From the NCBI RefSeq assembly GCF_900104485.1, contig NZ_FMXQ01000009.1, forward strand, positions 124,001 through 188,000: DNA of 64,000 nt. The letters run 5' to 3'. Positions 42,108 to 53,788 of this stretch are shown here, one piece after another. Origin of the DNA: Bauldia litoralis. GTDB lineage: Bacteria > Pseudomonadota > Alphaproteobacteria > Rhizobiales > Kaistiaceae. Position 1 is the first letter of the stretch. Every line of letters starts with the position of its first letter. The notes beneath the pieces are model-generated. The model did no database searches and was not told where the DNA came from. It saw nothing but the letters and a program-made list of their open reading frames with translations. The translations under genes were made by a program, and so were the position numbers.

Positions 42108-44684
42108 ATGACTGAGACGACCGACAAGACATTAACGGCACCGAAAAAGACGCTCGGTTTGAAGCGCGGCAATATCGAGCGGGATACCGTTCGGCAGAGC
42201 TTCTCGCATGGCCGCACCAATACGGTGCAGGTCGAGCGCAAGAAGCGCCGCATCAACATGCCCGGCGAGACGAAGGCCGAGGCGCCAGCGCCGGCGCCCG
42301 TCGCGCCCGAGCCGAAGGTTGCCGCGCCGGCCCCCGTGCCGGAAGCGCCCAAGCCACCGCCGGCTCCCGCCGCCGGCATGGTCCTGCGTCATCTTTCGGA
42401 CGATGAGATCGATGCCCGGGCCAAGGCCCTTGCCGACGCCAAGGTTCGCGAGGCGGAGGAACGCCGCAACGCCGAGGCCGAGGCCAAGCGCCGCGCCGAA
42501 GAGGAAGCCCGTCTCGCCAGTGAGCGCTCCGAGGCGGAGCGCCGCAAGGCCGAAGACGATGCCCGCCGCAAGGTCGAGGAAGCTGCCCGCGCCCGCGCCG
42601 AGAATTCCGCGCGCCGCCAGGCCGGCGACGAAGCGCCCGCAGTCGCGCCGCCGGTCGCGCCGGCGCCCGAGCGCCAGCGCCCCGCCAAGGCCGAGGCGGT
42701 CGTGCCGGACGACGACGAAGCCGGCGCGCTGCGCGGCCGGATCAAGACCAAGGCCCCGCCGACCGAGGTCAAGCCGGTAAAGCGGCCGGAAGAGCGGCGT
42801 CGCGGCAAGCTGACGCTGGGCAATGCGCTCGACGATACGGAGCGCGCCCGTTCGCTCGCCTCGATCCGTCGTCGCCGCGAGCGCGAACGCGCCCGCACCC
42901 ACGATACGGGCCCGCGCGAGAAGGTCGTCCGCGAGGTCGTCATTCCGGAGACGATCACTATCCAGGAACTCGCCAATCGTATGGCCGAGCGCGCTGTCGA
43001 GGTGATCAAGCTTCTGATGAAGCAGGGCCAGCTGGTCAAGGCCGCCGATATCATCGACTCCGATACCGCGCAGCTGATCGCCGAGGAAATGGGCCACACC
43101 GTTCGCCGGGTCGCCGAATCCGACGTCGAGGAAGGCCTGTTCTCCGGCACCGAGGACGAGGGCGATCTGCAGCCGCGTCCGCCGGTCGTCACCATCATGG
43201 GTCACGTCGATCACGGCAAGACGTCGCTTCTCGACGCGATCCGCGAGGCGGATGTCGTCACCGGCGAGGCCGGTGGCATCACCCAGCATATCGGCGCCTA
43301 TCAGGTCGAGCAGAACGGTCAGAAGATCACGTTCATCGACACCCCCGGCCATGCCGCCTTCACGGCGATGCGTGCCCGCGGCGCCAAGGTGACCGATATC
43401 GTCATCCTGGTGGTGGCCGCCGACGATGGCGTCATGCCCCAGACGATCGAGGCGATCCATCACGCCAAGGCCGCCAACGTGCCGATCATCGTTGCGATCA
43501 ACAAGATCGACAAGCCGGATGGAGACCCGAGCCGCGTCCGCAACGAACTGCTGCAGCATGAGGTCTTCGTCGAGTCGATGGGCGGCGAGATTCTCGATGT
43601 CGAGGTCTCGGCGATCCAGAAGACCAATCTCGACAAGCTGCTCGAAACGGTCCTGCTCCAGTCCGAGCTGCTTGAACTCAAGGCCAATCCCGATCGCGAG
43701 GCCGAAGGCACCGTGGTCGAGGCGAAGCTCGATCGCGGTCGCGGTCCGGTCGCCACCGTGCTGGTCCAGCGCGGCACCCTCCATATTGGCGACATCGTCG
43801 TCGCCGGCTCCGAATGGGGCAAGGTGCGGGCGCTGATCGACGATCACGGCGTGCAGGTCGATGCCGCCGTCCCCTCCATGCCGGTCGAGGTTCTGGGCTT
43901 CCAGGGCGCGCCGGATGCGGGAGACCGGATGGCGGTTGTCGAGTCCGAGTCCCGCGCCCGCGAGGTCACGGCTTACCGCGCCCGCCAGAAGCGTGAGAAG
44001 GCGCAGGCCCGGTTGACCGGTGCCCGTGGCTCGCTGGCGGAGATGATGAACCAGCTCCAGGCCAGCGGCCAGAAGGTCTTCCCGCTGTTGATCAAGGGCG
44101 ACGTACAGGGCTCGGTCGAGGCGATCACCCAGGCGCTCGAGGCGCTTGGCACCGACGAGGTCGCGGCCCGCGTGCTCCATTCGGGCGTCGGCGGGATCAC
44201 CGAGTCGGACGTGACGCTTGCGGCAACGTCGGATGCGGCGATCATCGGCTTCAACGTCCGCGCCAATGCCCAGGCACGCAACGCCGCCGAGGCCGAAGGC
44301 ATCGAGATCCGCTACTACAACATCATCTACAACCTCGTGGATGACGTGAAGGCGGCGATGTCCGGCATGCTGTCGCCGGAGCGTCGCGAGACCATGCTCG
44401 GCAATGCCGAGATCCTCGAGATCTTCAACATCTCGAAGACGGGCAAGGTCGCGGGCTGTCGCGTCACCGACGGTGTCGTCCAGCGTGGTGCCCATGTCCG
44501 CCTGATCCGCGACAATGTGGTGATCCACGAAGGCAAGCTGTCGACCCTCAAGCGCTTCAAGGACGAAGTTCGCGAAGTGCCGACCGGGCAGGAATGCGGC
44601 ATGGCCTTCGAAAGCTACGAGGACATGCGCCCCGGCGATGTCATCGAGTGCTATCGCGTCGAGGAGATTGCTCGCTCGCTCTAG
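42108..44684 (+). CDS. infB: translation initiation factor IF-2
   Basis: GTPase that brings fMet-tRNA to the 30S subunit. 858 residues. A long Ala/Glu/Arg-rich N-terminal region (about residues 60-260, with charged coiled coil) precedes the IF2_N domain and the G domain: G1 [13 protein letters not shown]2 [11 protein letters not shown]3 DTPGHAAF, G4 NKID. Beta-barrel and IF2 C2 domains follow. Starts seven bases after ylxR. Confidence 0.98.
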   Translation: MTETTDKTLTAPKKTLGLKRGNIERDTVRQSFSHGRTNTVQVERKKRRINMPGETKAEAPAPAPVAPEPKVAAPAPVPEAPKPPPAPAAGMVLRHLSDDEIDARAKALADAKVREAEERRNAEAEAKRRAEEEARLASERSEAERRKAEDDARRKVEEAARARAENSARRQAGDEAPAVAPPVAPAPERQRPAKAEAVVPDDDEAGALRGRIKTKAPPTEVKPVKRPEERRRGKLTLGNALDDTERARSLASIRRRRERERARTHDTGPREKVVREVVIPETITIQELANRMAERAVEVIKLLMKQGQLVKAADIIDSDTAQLIAEEMGHTVRRVAESDVEEGLFSGTEDEGDLQPRPPVVTIMGHVDHGKTSLLDAIREADVVTGEAGGITQHIGAYQVEQNGQKITFIDTPGHAAFTAMRARGAKVTDIVILVVAADDGVMPQTIEAIHHAKAANVPIIVAINKIDKPDGDPSRVRNELLQHEVFVESMGGEILDVEVSAIQKTNLDKLLETVLLQSELLELKANPDREAEGTVVEAKLDRGRGPVATVLVQRGTLHIGDIVVAGSEWGKVRALIDDHGVQVDAAVPSMPVEVLGFQGAPDAGDRMAVVESESRAREVTAYRARQKREKAQARLTGARGSLAEMMNQLQASGQKVFPLLIKGDVQGSVEAITQALEALGTDEVAARVLHSGVGGITESDVTLAATSDAAIIGFNVRANAQARNAAEAEGIEIRYYNIIYNLVDDVKAAMSGMLSPERRETMLGNAEILEIFNISKTGKVAGCRVTDGVVQRGAHVRLIRDNVVIHEGKLSTLKRFKDEVREVPTGQECGMAFESYEDMRPGDVIECYRVEEIARSL

Positions 44685-44765
44685 GGATCGTCGCCTGTCG
44701 GCTTCGGTATCTGCCCGACCGGGCGTGCCGATGTCGGTCGCGGGCACATCCGCCAAGCATGCGCC

Positions 44766-44798
44766 GCCGGGCCGGGGATCGCGATATCCCCGCCCGGC
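44766..44798 (+). promoter_or_regulatory. long hairpin between infB and rbfA
   Basis: GCCGGGCCGGGGAT pairs with ATCCCCGCCCGGC (13 bp, one bulged C) around a 6-base loop in the 138-base infB-rbfA gap, 24 bases before rbfA. No T-run follows, so it is more likely an mRNA-processing or stability element than a terminator. Confidence 0.5.
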
Positions 44799-44822
44799 GC
44801 GATGCCAGCAGCAAGAACCGCC

Positions 44823-45230
44823 ATGGCCAAGAAATCCTCCCGAGCTTCCGGTCCATCCCAGCGCCAGCTTCGCGTCGGCGAACTGGTGCGTCACGCGCTC
44901 TCCGACATCCTGCTCCAGGGCGAGATCCACGATCCGGTGATCGAGGGCACGGTGGTCAGCGTCCCGGAAGTCCGGATGTCGCCGGATCTCACCCTCGCCA
45001 CCGTCTTCGTCATGCCGCTCGGCGGCAAGGATGGCGAAGCGGTGGTCGCGGCCTTCGACCGCAGCAAGAAGTTCCTGCGCGGCGCCGTCGCCCGCCGGGT
45101 CGACCTTCGCCATGCGCCGGATCTGCGCTTCCTGCTCGATACCTCCTTTGAAGTCGGCGACCGCATCGACGCGCTGCTGCGCGATCCCGCGGTCAAGCGC
45201 GACCTCGACACCAAACCGGACGACGAATAG
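44823..45230 (+). CDS. rbfA: 30S ribosome-binding factor RbfA
   Basis: 135-residue KH-fold factor for late 30S maturation and cold adaptation. [17 protein letters not shown] at the N-terminus and [19 protein letters not shown] in the centre are family signatures; [20 protein letters not shown] closes the domain. The ATG at 44823 ([10 protein letters not shown]) gives the usual length; an in-frame ATG at 44802 is less likely. Six bases separate it from truB. Confidence 0.95.
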   Translation: MAKKSSRASGPSQRQLRVGELVRHALSDILLQGEIHDPVIEGTVVSVPEVRMSPDLTLATVFVMPLGGKDGEAVVAAFDRSKKFLRGAVARRVDLRHAPDLRFLLDTSFEVGDRIDALLRDPAVKRDLDTKPDDE

Positions 45231-45236
45231 ACCCCG

Positions 45237-46154
45237 ATGGCAAATCGCAAGCGCAAGGGCCGCGACATTTCCGGTTGGCTGTGCCTCGACAAGGCCGTCG
45301 GCCAGACCTCGACCGCCGCGGTCGGCTCGGTCAAGCGCCTGTTCGACGCCGCCAAGGTCGGCCACGCCGGCACGCTCGATCCGCTGGCCTCCGGCATCCT
45401 GCCGATCGCCTTCGGCGGCGCGACCAAGACGGTGCCCTTCGTCCAGGACAGCCGCAAGCTGTACCGCTTCACCGTCCAGTGGGGCACCGAAACCGATACC
45501 GACGATTCCGACGGAACGGTCGTCGAAACTTCGGACCTCCGCCCGGACCGCGCCGCCATCGAGGCCCGGCTTGGCGATTTCCTCGGCGAGATCATGCAGC
45601 GCCCGCCGGCCTTCTCGGCGATCAAGATCGCCGGCGCCCGCGCCTATGACCTCGCCCGCGACGGCGAGACCGTCGAGATCGACGAGCGCCCGGTGGTCAT
45701 CCACCGGTTCGAACTGACCGAGGTTCCCGACGCCGACCACGCCGTCTTCGAGGCCGAATGCGGCAAGGGCACCTACGTCCGCGCGCTCGCCCGCGACATG
45801 GGCCGCAAGCTCGGCGCCCTCGGTCATGTCGTCGCCTTGCGCCGCCTCGCCGTCGGCCCCTTCACCGAGGCGACCGCGATCACCATCGCCGATGTGATCA
45901 AGGCGCGCGAGGAGGGCCCGGCCAGTTCGCTCGACCGCTTCCTCCTGCCGATCGCCACCGCGCTTGGCGACCTGCCCGAGGTCGTCGTCGGCCAGCGCGA
46001 CGCGGCCGAGATCATGCGCGGCGGCTCGGTCCTGGTCCGCGGCAACGATCTGCCGATCGCCGGTTCCGCCCAGGCGACGGTCGCCGGCCGCACCATCGCC
46101 ATCGGCGAGATCGAGCATGGCGAGTTCCATCCGCGCCGGGTGTTTCGCGCTTGA
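45237..46154 (+). CDS. truB: tRNA pseudouridine-55 synthase TruB
   Basis: Forms pseudouridine at position 55 in the T loop of tRNAs. 305 residues. The catalytic aspartate is in VGHAGTLDPLASGILP; GWLCLDKAVGQTSTAAV, RPPAFSAIKIAGARAYDLAR and CGKGTYVRALARDMG are further conserved motifs. A C-terminal PUA-like region follows. End of the rimP operon, with a 223-base gap before rpsO. Confidence 0.97.
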   Translation: MANRKRKGRDISGWLCLDKAVGQTSTAAVGSVKRLFDAAKVGHAGTLDPLASGILPIAFGGATKTVPFVQDSRKLYRFTVQWGTETDTDDSDGTVVETSDLRPDRAAIEARLGDFLGEIMQRPPAFSAIKIAGARAYDLARDGETVEIDERPVVIHRFELTEVPDADHAVFEAECGKGTYVRALARDMGRKLGALGHVVALRRLAVGPFTEATAITIADVIKAREEGPASSLDRFLLPIATALGDLPEVVVGQRDAAEIMRGGSVLVRGNDLPIAGSAQATVAGRTIAIGEIEHGEFHPRRVFRA

Positions 46155-46335
46155 CCATCTCGCGAATCCGGAAAGCCGAGCCCAATCAACGGCTTGGACG
46201 CGGGCTTATTTCGCTGGCAATTGACGGGCCTTTCCGTCATATTCCCCGCGCATCCGCCGAGGGCCCCAGGTCCGCGCGGCATGTATTCCATTCCCGACCG
46301 TGCTGGACGACATCCCGGCACCGGCCGTACCCCAC

Positions 46336-46364
46336 CGGCAGGGACGTTCCCTGCCGAACTTTTA
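46336..46364 (+). terminator. rpsO leader hairpin (attenuator or S15-binding candidate)
   Basis: CGGCAGGGA-cgt-TCCCTGCCG, a perfect 9-bp stem, is followed by AACTTTTA and then the rpsO ribosome site AGAAAGGA. It ends 21 bases before the start codon. It could terminate truB read-through, attenuate rpsO, or take part in autogenous S15 binding, which is known for rpsO leaders in several bacterial groups. The rest of 46155-46335 shows nothing else I recognise. Confidence 0.6.
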
Positions 46365-46377
46365 GAAAGGATACCCG

Positions 46378-46647
46378 ATGTCGATAACGGCAGAGCGCAA
46401 GCAGGCGCTCATCAAGGAATATGGCACCAAGTCGGGCGACACCGGCTCGGCCGAAGTCCAGGTCGCGATCCTCACCGAGCGGATCGCCAACCTGACCGAA
46501 CACTTCAAGACCCACGGCAAGGACAACCATTCCCGGCGTGGCCTCCTGAAGCTGGTCAGCCAGCGCCGCCGGCTTCTCAACTACGTCAATGGCCTCGATG
46601 TCGAGCGCTACAAGACGCTGATCGGCCGCCTCGGACTGCGGCGCTAG
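46378..46647 (+). CDS. rpsO: 30S ribosomal protein S15
   Basis: 89-residue primary 16S-binding protein (uS15). [34 protein letters not shown] and [20 protein letters not shown] are diagnostic. Exactly the usual length. It has its own leader with a hairpin and is followed by two hairpins before pnp, the classical rpsO-pnp arrangement. Confidence 0.99.
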   Translation: MSITAERKQALIKEYGTKSGDTGSAEVQVAILTERIANLTEHFKTHGKDNHSRRGLLKLVSQRRRLLNYVNGLDVERYKTLIGRLGLRR

Positions 46648-46654
46648 AAAAGGT

Positions 46655-46683
46655 CCCGCGGAAGCGTATCGACGCTCCGCGGG
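46655..46683 (+). terminator. hairpin after rpsO
   Basis: CCCGCGGA-a-GCG / CGC-TCCGCGGG forms an 11-bp stem with one bulged A and a 6-base loop, eight bases after the rpsO stop. Only TTAT follows, so termination is probably partial, allowing rpsO-pnp read-through as in other bacteria. Confidence 0.65.
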
Positions 46684-46701
46684 CCATTATGACGAACCAG
46701 G

Positions 46702-46740
46702 CCGGAGCCAGACGATCCCCTTGAAGCGGATCGGCTCCGG
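46702..46740 (+). promoter_or_regulatory. second hairpin in the rpsO-pnp leader
   Basis: Outer arms CCGGAGC / GCTCCGG and inner arms CGATCC / GGATCG stack into a 13-bp stem with a 4-base bulge on one side and a 9-base loop. In E. coli the pnp leader has a long RNase III-cleaved stem used for PNPase autoregulation; this structure is a positional analogue. Confidence 0.5.
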
Positions 46741-46915
46741 AATGCACCCCCCGCGCGGCGGCATGGGGTCGCCGCGCCCAGGAAAAGTGGACCGGATAGG
46801 GGCCATGGCAGGATCGCCAGACGCTTTCTCGTGAAGGGCTTTGTCCCGGGAGAGCGTCTCGCCGTCTTGTCCATGGCTCGCCTTCGCGTCCACCCGATGG
46901 ATGAAAGGATGAACC

Positions 46916-49051
<2,136 letters not shown>

Positions 49052-49080
49052 TCGCCGAATCATCTTCCGCGAATCTGAGA

Positions 49081-49110
49081 ACGGCCGGCGATTTTCGCCG
49101 GCCGTTTTTT
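49081..49110 (+). terminator. intrinsic terminator of pnp
   Basis: ACGGCCGGCGA-ttt-TCGCCGGCCGT is a perfect 11-bp stem followed by TTTTT, 29 bases after the pnp stop. This is the clearest Rho-independent terminator in the window and marks the end of the translation/RNA-decay block. Confidence 0.95.
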
Positions 49111-49362
49111 CATGTCCGATCGGCGGCGGCGACGCGGGAGACCGCGAAAGAAAGTTGCGTTGCGGACGCCGGATCATACGCTGAGCACGGTGGGAGCCGC
49201 CGAGAAGTTTTTGAAGCTTGCGTTCTTGCGCGTGTGTCGGGTTGCGCCTTCACAACCGTGGGCGCTTCCGTCTATTTCGACACCGGGAGAAGGAGGAGAC
49301 AGTCGAGAATCGGTGCCTGGGTCGTCGCGGCCGGGATACCCGGAACGCGAGAAAAACTCTTG

Positions 49363-49455
49363 GTGCGAACGACTTTCCTCGGCCTGATCGGCCTGATGCT
49401 GTTGTACCTCCTGATCACCAACACCTGGATGATGATCGAATTGATGGGGCGCTAG
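49363..49455 (+). CDS. possible 30-aa single-pass membrane microprotein
   Basis: A GTG at 49363 (or TTG at 49360) opens a frame encoding a peptide of about 30 residues whose core, TTFLGLIGLMLLYLLITN, is a perfect single membrane helix followed by TWMMIELMGR. Its codon use and hydrophobic periodicity look selected rather than random. A longer frame from GTG 49234 has an arginine-rich, unlikely N-terminus. The ribosome site is weak (GAGAAAAA). It lies alone between the pnp terminator and the convergent GGDEF gene. Confidence 0.4.
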   Translation: MRTTFLGLIGLMLLYLLITNTWMMIELMGR

Positions 49456-49643
49456 CTCCGGTGGTCGTCGATAAGACGATCGGAGTCCGTCGTGCGACAC
49501 TGGTCTCGTCCAGGTCGCCGGATTCCACCTGCATGCGAAACCCGCGGCTGGCGGTGCATGTCGCCTGACCTGACCCGGCAGCTTTGGCAGCCGATACAGT
49601 CTGGATGTTCGTTTGCTGCCGCGCGGGCCGCCGGTGGCAGGAG

Positions 49644-51578
49644 CTATCGGCTGGAGGCGGCTGCGCGCCCGGCCGTACCGACCGCCGCAAGGGTCGGTCG
49701 CCCGCCCTGAACGCGGTCGCGCCCGGCTTCCTTCGCGGCGTAGAGCGCCTCGTCGGCCCGGTGGACAAGATCGTCGTGGGCGCCGATGGTGTTGCCCCGG
49801 CCGAGGGTCGAGACGCCGATGCTGACCGTCACGATTCCCTTGTCGCTCCCCGAATGCGGGATCGCCAGTTCACGCACCGCGTTGCGAAAATCCTCCGCCA
49901 GCAGGACTGCGCCTTCCGGCGAGGTGTCCGGCAGGATGGCGGCCAGTTCCTCGCCGCCATAGCGCGCCGCCGTATCCGCCGGGCGCTTGATCGTCTGCTG
50001 CAGGCATTGGGCAAGCTTGCGCAGGCAGTCGTCGCCGGCGGGATGGCCATAGGTGTCGTTGAATGCCTTGAAGTGGTCGACATCGATCATCAGCAGGCTC
50101 AGCGGCGCGGCCGTGCGGGCGCCGCGCCTGAACTCGTGCTCCAGCGCCTCGTCGAAGGCGCGGCGGTTCAGGAGCCCCGTCAGGGCGTCGGTGCGGGCGA
50201 GCGCTTCGAGACGCTCGTTCAGTTCTGAAAGTGAGGCTTCAGCCTGCTTCTGATGGGTGATGTCGGAAATGACGCTGAGCGATGCGCCGTCGGCGATCGG
50301 CCGGACTCGGGCATGCAACCACCGTCCGTCGACGAGCTGGATTTCCTGGTCGCCGGCCTTGCCGAGCGAGGCAGCGACCCGGTCGATCCATTCCTCGATC
50401 TTGCCGGCCTCGACGCCCCCCTGTTCCCCGCGCTCGATCGTGGCGCGCAGGAGGTCGCGAAATTGCGTTCCCGGGACCCTGAGGTCAGCGGTCTTCGGGA
50501 AGAGCGTGCGATACTGTTCGTTGCAGAAGACCAGCCGCTCGTTCTTGTCGAACATCACCAGTCCATCCGCCATGAAGGTCAGGGCGTCGGACAGGCGTCG
50601 CTGGCTCTCGGCATACTCGTCTTCGAGCAGTTTTCTGTCGGTGATGTCGCGGTTGTGGGTGATCAGGCCGATGATCTTGCCGGCGTCGTCGCGAAGCGGC
50701 ACCTTCATCGTCGACAGCCACGCCTTCGAGCCGTCGCGGTGGACCAGCCGCTGTTCGATCGTCATTGCCTCGCCGCCGGCGATGACCTTGTCCTCGTCGT
50801 CGCGGAACGCCTTGGCGGTATCGGGCGGGTAGAAGTCGAAGTCCGTGCGACCGACCAGCGCCTGCGGACTCTCGGCCATCATCAGCTCGGCCGTCCGCGG
50901 ATTGGCTGCGGTGAACCGCCCGTCGAGATCCTTGGCATTCAGCGAGTCGGGCAGCGAATCGATGATCGCGCGATAAATCAGGTTGGCGCTGGCGGTTTCG
51001 CGACGCCGGTTCTCCTGAACGATCGCAAGTCCGGCGATGACGGTCGAGACGAAGATCAGGGCGACAGTCGGCAAGCCCGCCTTGGTAATGGCTGGCTGCC
51101 AGATCCCGTCGGGCAGGAAGAAGAAGCCCACCAGGCCCCCGGTTGCCGCTGCCGTGGCAAAGACAAAGACATCCCGCCGGTTTGGGCTGCGGCCGCGCAG
51201 CAGAAGGTGGCCGCCGATACCGACGCAGGTCGCCACGGTGACGCCAACCACGCCAGCCGGCCAGCCGATGCCGCCGAGGTGAAAGCGGTAGAGGGCAGTG
51301 ACGATGCCTGTGGCGACGCCGACGACCGGCCCCCCGAGAAAGCCCGACAAGGCAATCAGCGTTGTTCGCAGGTCGGTAATGACGCCGGGCTGAATCTCGA
51401 AGGGCAGATTCATCAGCGCGATGGTGCCGCCGCTGGTCATCGCCGCGAGCAGCGCGAGATAGACCTGTCGGGGCCACCGACCGGTCAATTCCTGACTATG
51501 CGTCCAGACCGAAATCAGGATCGCAATAATAGCGAGGTTGGCGAGAAGCCCGCTCCAGGATGTGTTCGCGACGTCCAT
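49644..51578 (-). CDS. membrane GGDEF protein with PAS domains (diguanylate cyclase)
   Basis: About 644 residues. The first ~190 residues form five or six membrane helices resembling the 5TM-LYT receptor module (FEIQPGVITDLRTTLIALSGFLGGPVVG). Two PAS domains follow (LIYRAIIDSLPDSLNAKDLDG; ALTFMADGLVMFDKNERLVF), then a GGDEF domain with intact active site RYGGEELAAIL, preceded by DALTGLLNRRAF. Expected to make c-di-GMP at the inner membrane. No inhibitory RxxD five residues before the GGEEL was noticed. The start is uncertain; ATGs at 51593 and 51623 are alternatives. Confidence 0.9.
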   Translation of the reverse strand: MDVANTSWSGLLANLAIIAILISVWTHSQELTGRWPRQVYLALLAAMTSGGTIALMNLPFEIQPGVITDLRTTLIALSGFLGGPVVGVATGIVTALYRFHLGGIGWPAGVVGVTVATCVGIGGHLLLRGRSPNRRDVFVFATAAATGGLVGFFFLPDGIWQPAITKAGLPTVALIFVSTVIAGLAIVQENRRRETASANLIYRAIIDSLPDSLNAKDLDGRFTAANPRTAELMMAESPQALVGRTDFDFYPPDTAKAFRDDEDKVIAGGEAMTIEQRLVHRDGSKAWLSTMKVPLRDDAGKIIGLITHNRDITDRKLLEDEYAESQRRLSDALTFMADGLVMFDKNERLVFCNEQYRTLFPKTADLRVPGTQFRDLLRATIERGEQGGVEAGKIEEWIDRVAASLGKAGDQEIQLVDGRWLHARVRPIADGASLSVISDITHQKQAEASLSELNERLEALARTDALTGLLNRRAFDEALEHEFRRGARTAAPLSLLMIDVDHFKAFNDTYGHPAGDDCLRKLAQCLQQTIKRPADTAARYGGEELAAILPDTSPEGAVLLAEDFRNAVRELAIPHSGSDKGIVTVSIGVSTLGRGNTIGAHDDLVHRADEALYAAKEAGRDRVQGGRPTLAAVGTAGRAAASSR

Positions 51579-51721
51579 CGTTACCGATCTCATACTCGGC
51601 CGCCACGTTCGGCGGTCTGCCATGGTTAGGGGCGAAAGGAGAATCGATTGTGAGTCGCAGTCCGCTAACGTGTTTTATGGTGAATCAATTGCTACTTCTT
51701 TTGAGTACCTGTTCGCCGTTT

Positions 51722-52852
51722 TCAGCGAAATTCGACCGGCACACCCTTCTCGACCAGTCCCGCCAGCTCCTCCGCGTCCCAGTTGGTCAGGCGGATGCAG
51801 CCATGCGAGTTGGTCTTGTCGATTCGTGACGGTTCCGGGGTGCCGTGAATGCCATAGGTCGGCTCGCTGAGGTCGATCCAGGTCGTACCGATCGGGTTGT
51901 TCGGACCGGGCGGGATCGTCAGCTTGCGTTTGTTGTTGCCCTGCTGGAAGTTGACGGCCGGCCGGTAGTAATAGGCCGCGTCCCATGCCACCGCGTTGAC
52001 CTTGTGAACACCCGACGGCGAGGGGAGCTCCTCGCTGCCAATCGTTGCCGGGTACGAGACCACCAGTCGGTTCGCGGCGTCGTAGCCGAGAAGCTGCTTC
52101 CGCGTTTTGTCGGCGATGATGTAGGTCACGGCGATGTCGGTTCGCGACGCCCCGGGATTTGCGACCACGATCTGCGAGCCGGGCGCGCCGAAATCAATGC
52201 CGGGATTCAGCCTGGCGAGCAGCGTCTCGTCCATATGGAATCGCTCCGCGAACATTTCGCGGGGTGTCCGGAAGGCCGACCGGTCGAGCTTGGCAAGCTC
52301 GCCATAGTCCGACGGCAGGTCGGGAATGAACGGACCGGCCAGGTCCTCCGGAGTGATCGTGTACAGGCCGAGCACTGCGTCCTGCGATGCGACGAGGCCC
52401 TGCCACACCGCTTCGTCGAGCACCCCGTCCTGAGGGGCGCCGATCGCCGCTTCCGCGGCGACGATCGCCTTGAGGACGTTGTCGCCCATGATGCCGTCGA
52501 TCACGCCCGGCGAATAGCCGGCGCGGTCGAGCAGCACCTGGAGTTTGAGGACCAGAGGATCGGCCTTCTTGCCGCCCGGCAATTCGCCGCCTGTGAATTC
52601 GGCGAGGTTGGCTTCGTCCGCGGTGAAGCTGACGGTCTCCGGTGGCGCCGGTGCTTCGGCCGCCGCCGGATCCATCGCCGGTGCCGGTTCTCCGGCGGGG
52701 GCCGGCTCGGCGATCGGCGCCGGTTCGCCGACCGGAATCTCTTCGGGTGGGACGAGTTCGTCCTGTGCGCCGGCGATGCCTGGCATGAGGATCAAAGGCG
52801 TCGCGAGGGTCGTTGAGATCAGGGCGGCGCGAGCGGCCGAGCGGAATGTCAT
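51722..52852 (-). CDS. L,D-transpeptidase (YkuD) with peptidoglycan-binding domain
   Basis: 376 residues. Signal peptide (AALISTTLATPLILMPGIAGA), then a Pro/Ala/Glu-rich linker of repeated EPAPxxEPAP units (about residues 40-75), a PG_binding_1 domain (LKLQVLLDRAGYSPGVIDGIMG), and a C-terminal YkuD catalytic domain with YGIHGTPEPSRI and the catalytic cysteine in NSHGCIRLTNWDAEEL. It makes 3-3 cross-links or attaches proteins to peptidoglycan in the periplasm. Stands alone on the minus strand. Confidence 0.94.
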   Translation of the reverse strand: MTFRSAARAALISTTLATPLILMPGIAGAQDELVPPEEIPVGEPAPIAEPAPAGEPAPAMDPAAAEAPAPPETVSFTADEANLAEFTGGELPGGKKADPLVLKLQVLLDRAGYSPGVIDGIMGDNVLKAIVAAEAAIGAPQDGVLDEAVWQGLVASQDAVLGLYTITPEDLAGPFIPDLPSDYGELAKLDRSAFRTPREMFAERFHMDETLLARLNPGIDFGAPGSQIVVANPGASRTDIAVTYIIADKTRKQLLGYDAANRLVVSYPATIGSEELPSPSGVHKVNAVAWDAAYYYRPAVNFQQGNNKRKLTIPPGPNNPIGTTWIDLSEPTYGIHGTPEPSRIDKTNSHGCIRLTNWDAEELAGLVEKGVPVEFR

Positions 52853-52952
52853 GGACAGGGTTCCCGGTGAAAAGGGCGCAAGGGCATAACGCGCGAGCGC
52901 CGGAAAGGCTCCCTGCTTTCTTGTCGGACATTAGGAGCGAAAGATGGCGCAA

Positions 52953-53669
52953 CTAGCCGTTGTTGCGCGCTTTTCCTGCAAGAGCGGCGAGGGTGGCGCG
53001 AAGCGCACCGGGTGTCTCGACTGTCTCGGCGAAGTCCAGACGCGCCCGCTGCCCGTCGCAGGCCATGTCCAGGCCGTCCGGATCGACGCCCGTGACCGTC
53101 CATTGCCCGTCCCGCAGTCCGAGCAGCCGGGTTGCATAGAGGCGGACGGCGTCGGCGTGGTCGGCATTCATGTGCGCCACAGCCCCTTCCTCGCTATCGG
53201 CCAGTCCCGCCGGCGCCAGCAGCTTTTGGCGTTCCAGGTCGACGATTCGCCCGAAACCGGCAACGAGGTGAGCGTCAGTGAAAACAAGGCGATAGAAGCC
53301 GAAATCCCCGAAATCCGCATAGCCGGCCGCTGTCGGGTGGCGGGCAAGAAAGCGGCGCCGGGTCGCCGGATCGTCGTCGGCCACTACATTTCCGTTCAAG
53401 GTCACCCGACTCCCCGCCAGGGGATCGCCATTATGGCGGTTTTCCGCCGAAATCAGCAGGGAAGCGCGTGACTCCTTTTGGAGATTCCGCGTATGAGCGG
53501 CCAGCGTCGACAGGAGCAGCGTCGGTTCCCCGACCGCCGTCGTCGCCACCGCGACCATCGACGAAAACGGCCCCCCGTCACCCCTCAGCGTCGCCAGCCC
53601 CCCGATCGAGGCCACCCGCACAAGCCGCCGCGCTGCCTGCGCCGCAGGAATCCTGTCGTCGCCTGTCAT
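52953..53669 (-). CDS. HugZ-like pyridoxamine 5'-phosphate oxidase-fold protein
   Basis: 238 residues. The N-terminal split-barrel domain (IGGLATLRGDGGPFSSMVAVATT, LLLSTLAAHTRNLQKESRASLLI) is of the PNPOx/HugZ type, and a C-terminal DUF2470 domain carries AVAHMNADHADAVRLYATRLLG. HugZ members bind or degrade haem for iron use; others bind flavin. Without haem-uptake neighbours, haem handling is inference. Divergent from the carbonic anhydrase gene. Confidence 0.87.
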   Translation of the reverse strand: MTGDDRIPAAQAARRLVRVASIGGLATLRGDGGPFSSMVAVATTAVGEPTLLLSTLAAHTRNLQKESRASLLISAENRHNGDPLAGSRVTLNGNVVADDDPATRRRFLARHPTAAGYADFGDFGFYRLVFTDAHLVAGFGRIVDLERQKLLAPAGLADSEEGAVAHMNADHADAVRLYATRLLGLRDGQWTVTGVDPDGLDMACDGQRARLDFAETVETPGALRATLAALAGKARNNG

Positions 53670-53788
53670 TTTGCCGTTCGCTCTTTTCGCTGGAATCGCA
53701 ACAGCTTGAACGCGTCGTTGACGGCCGGCGGCAAGTTGAGGCCTAGTGGCTGCTTGTTGTTGCCCTCCAAGCGATCGGTGCCCGTCAT

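Noticed and set aside
42132-46130. A 1332-codon open frame on the minus strand opposite infB, rbfA and truB
   Set aside because: It lies wholly antisense to three well-conserved genes and shows no domain; long antisense frames arise from the third-position GC bias of this genome.
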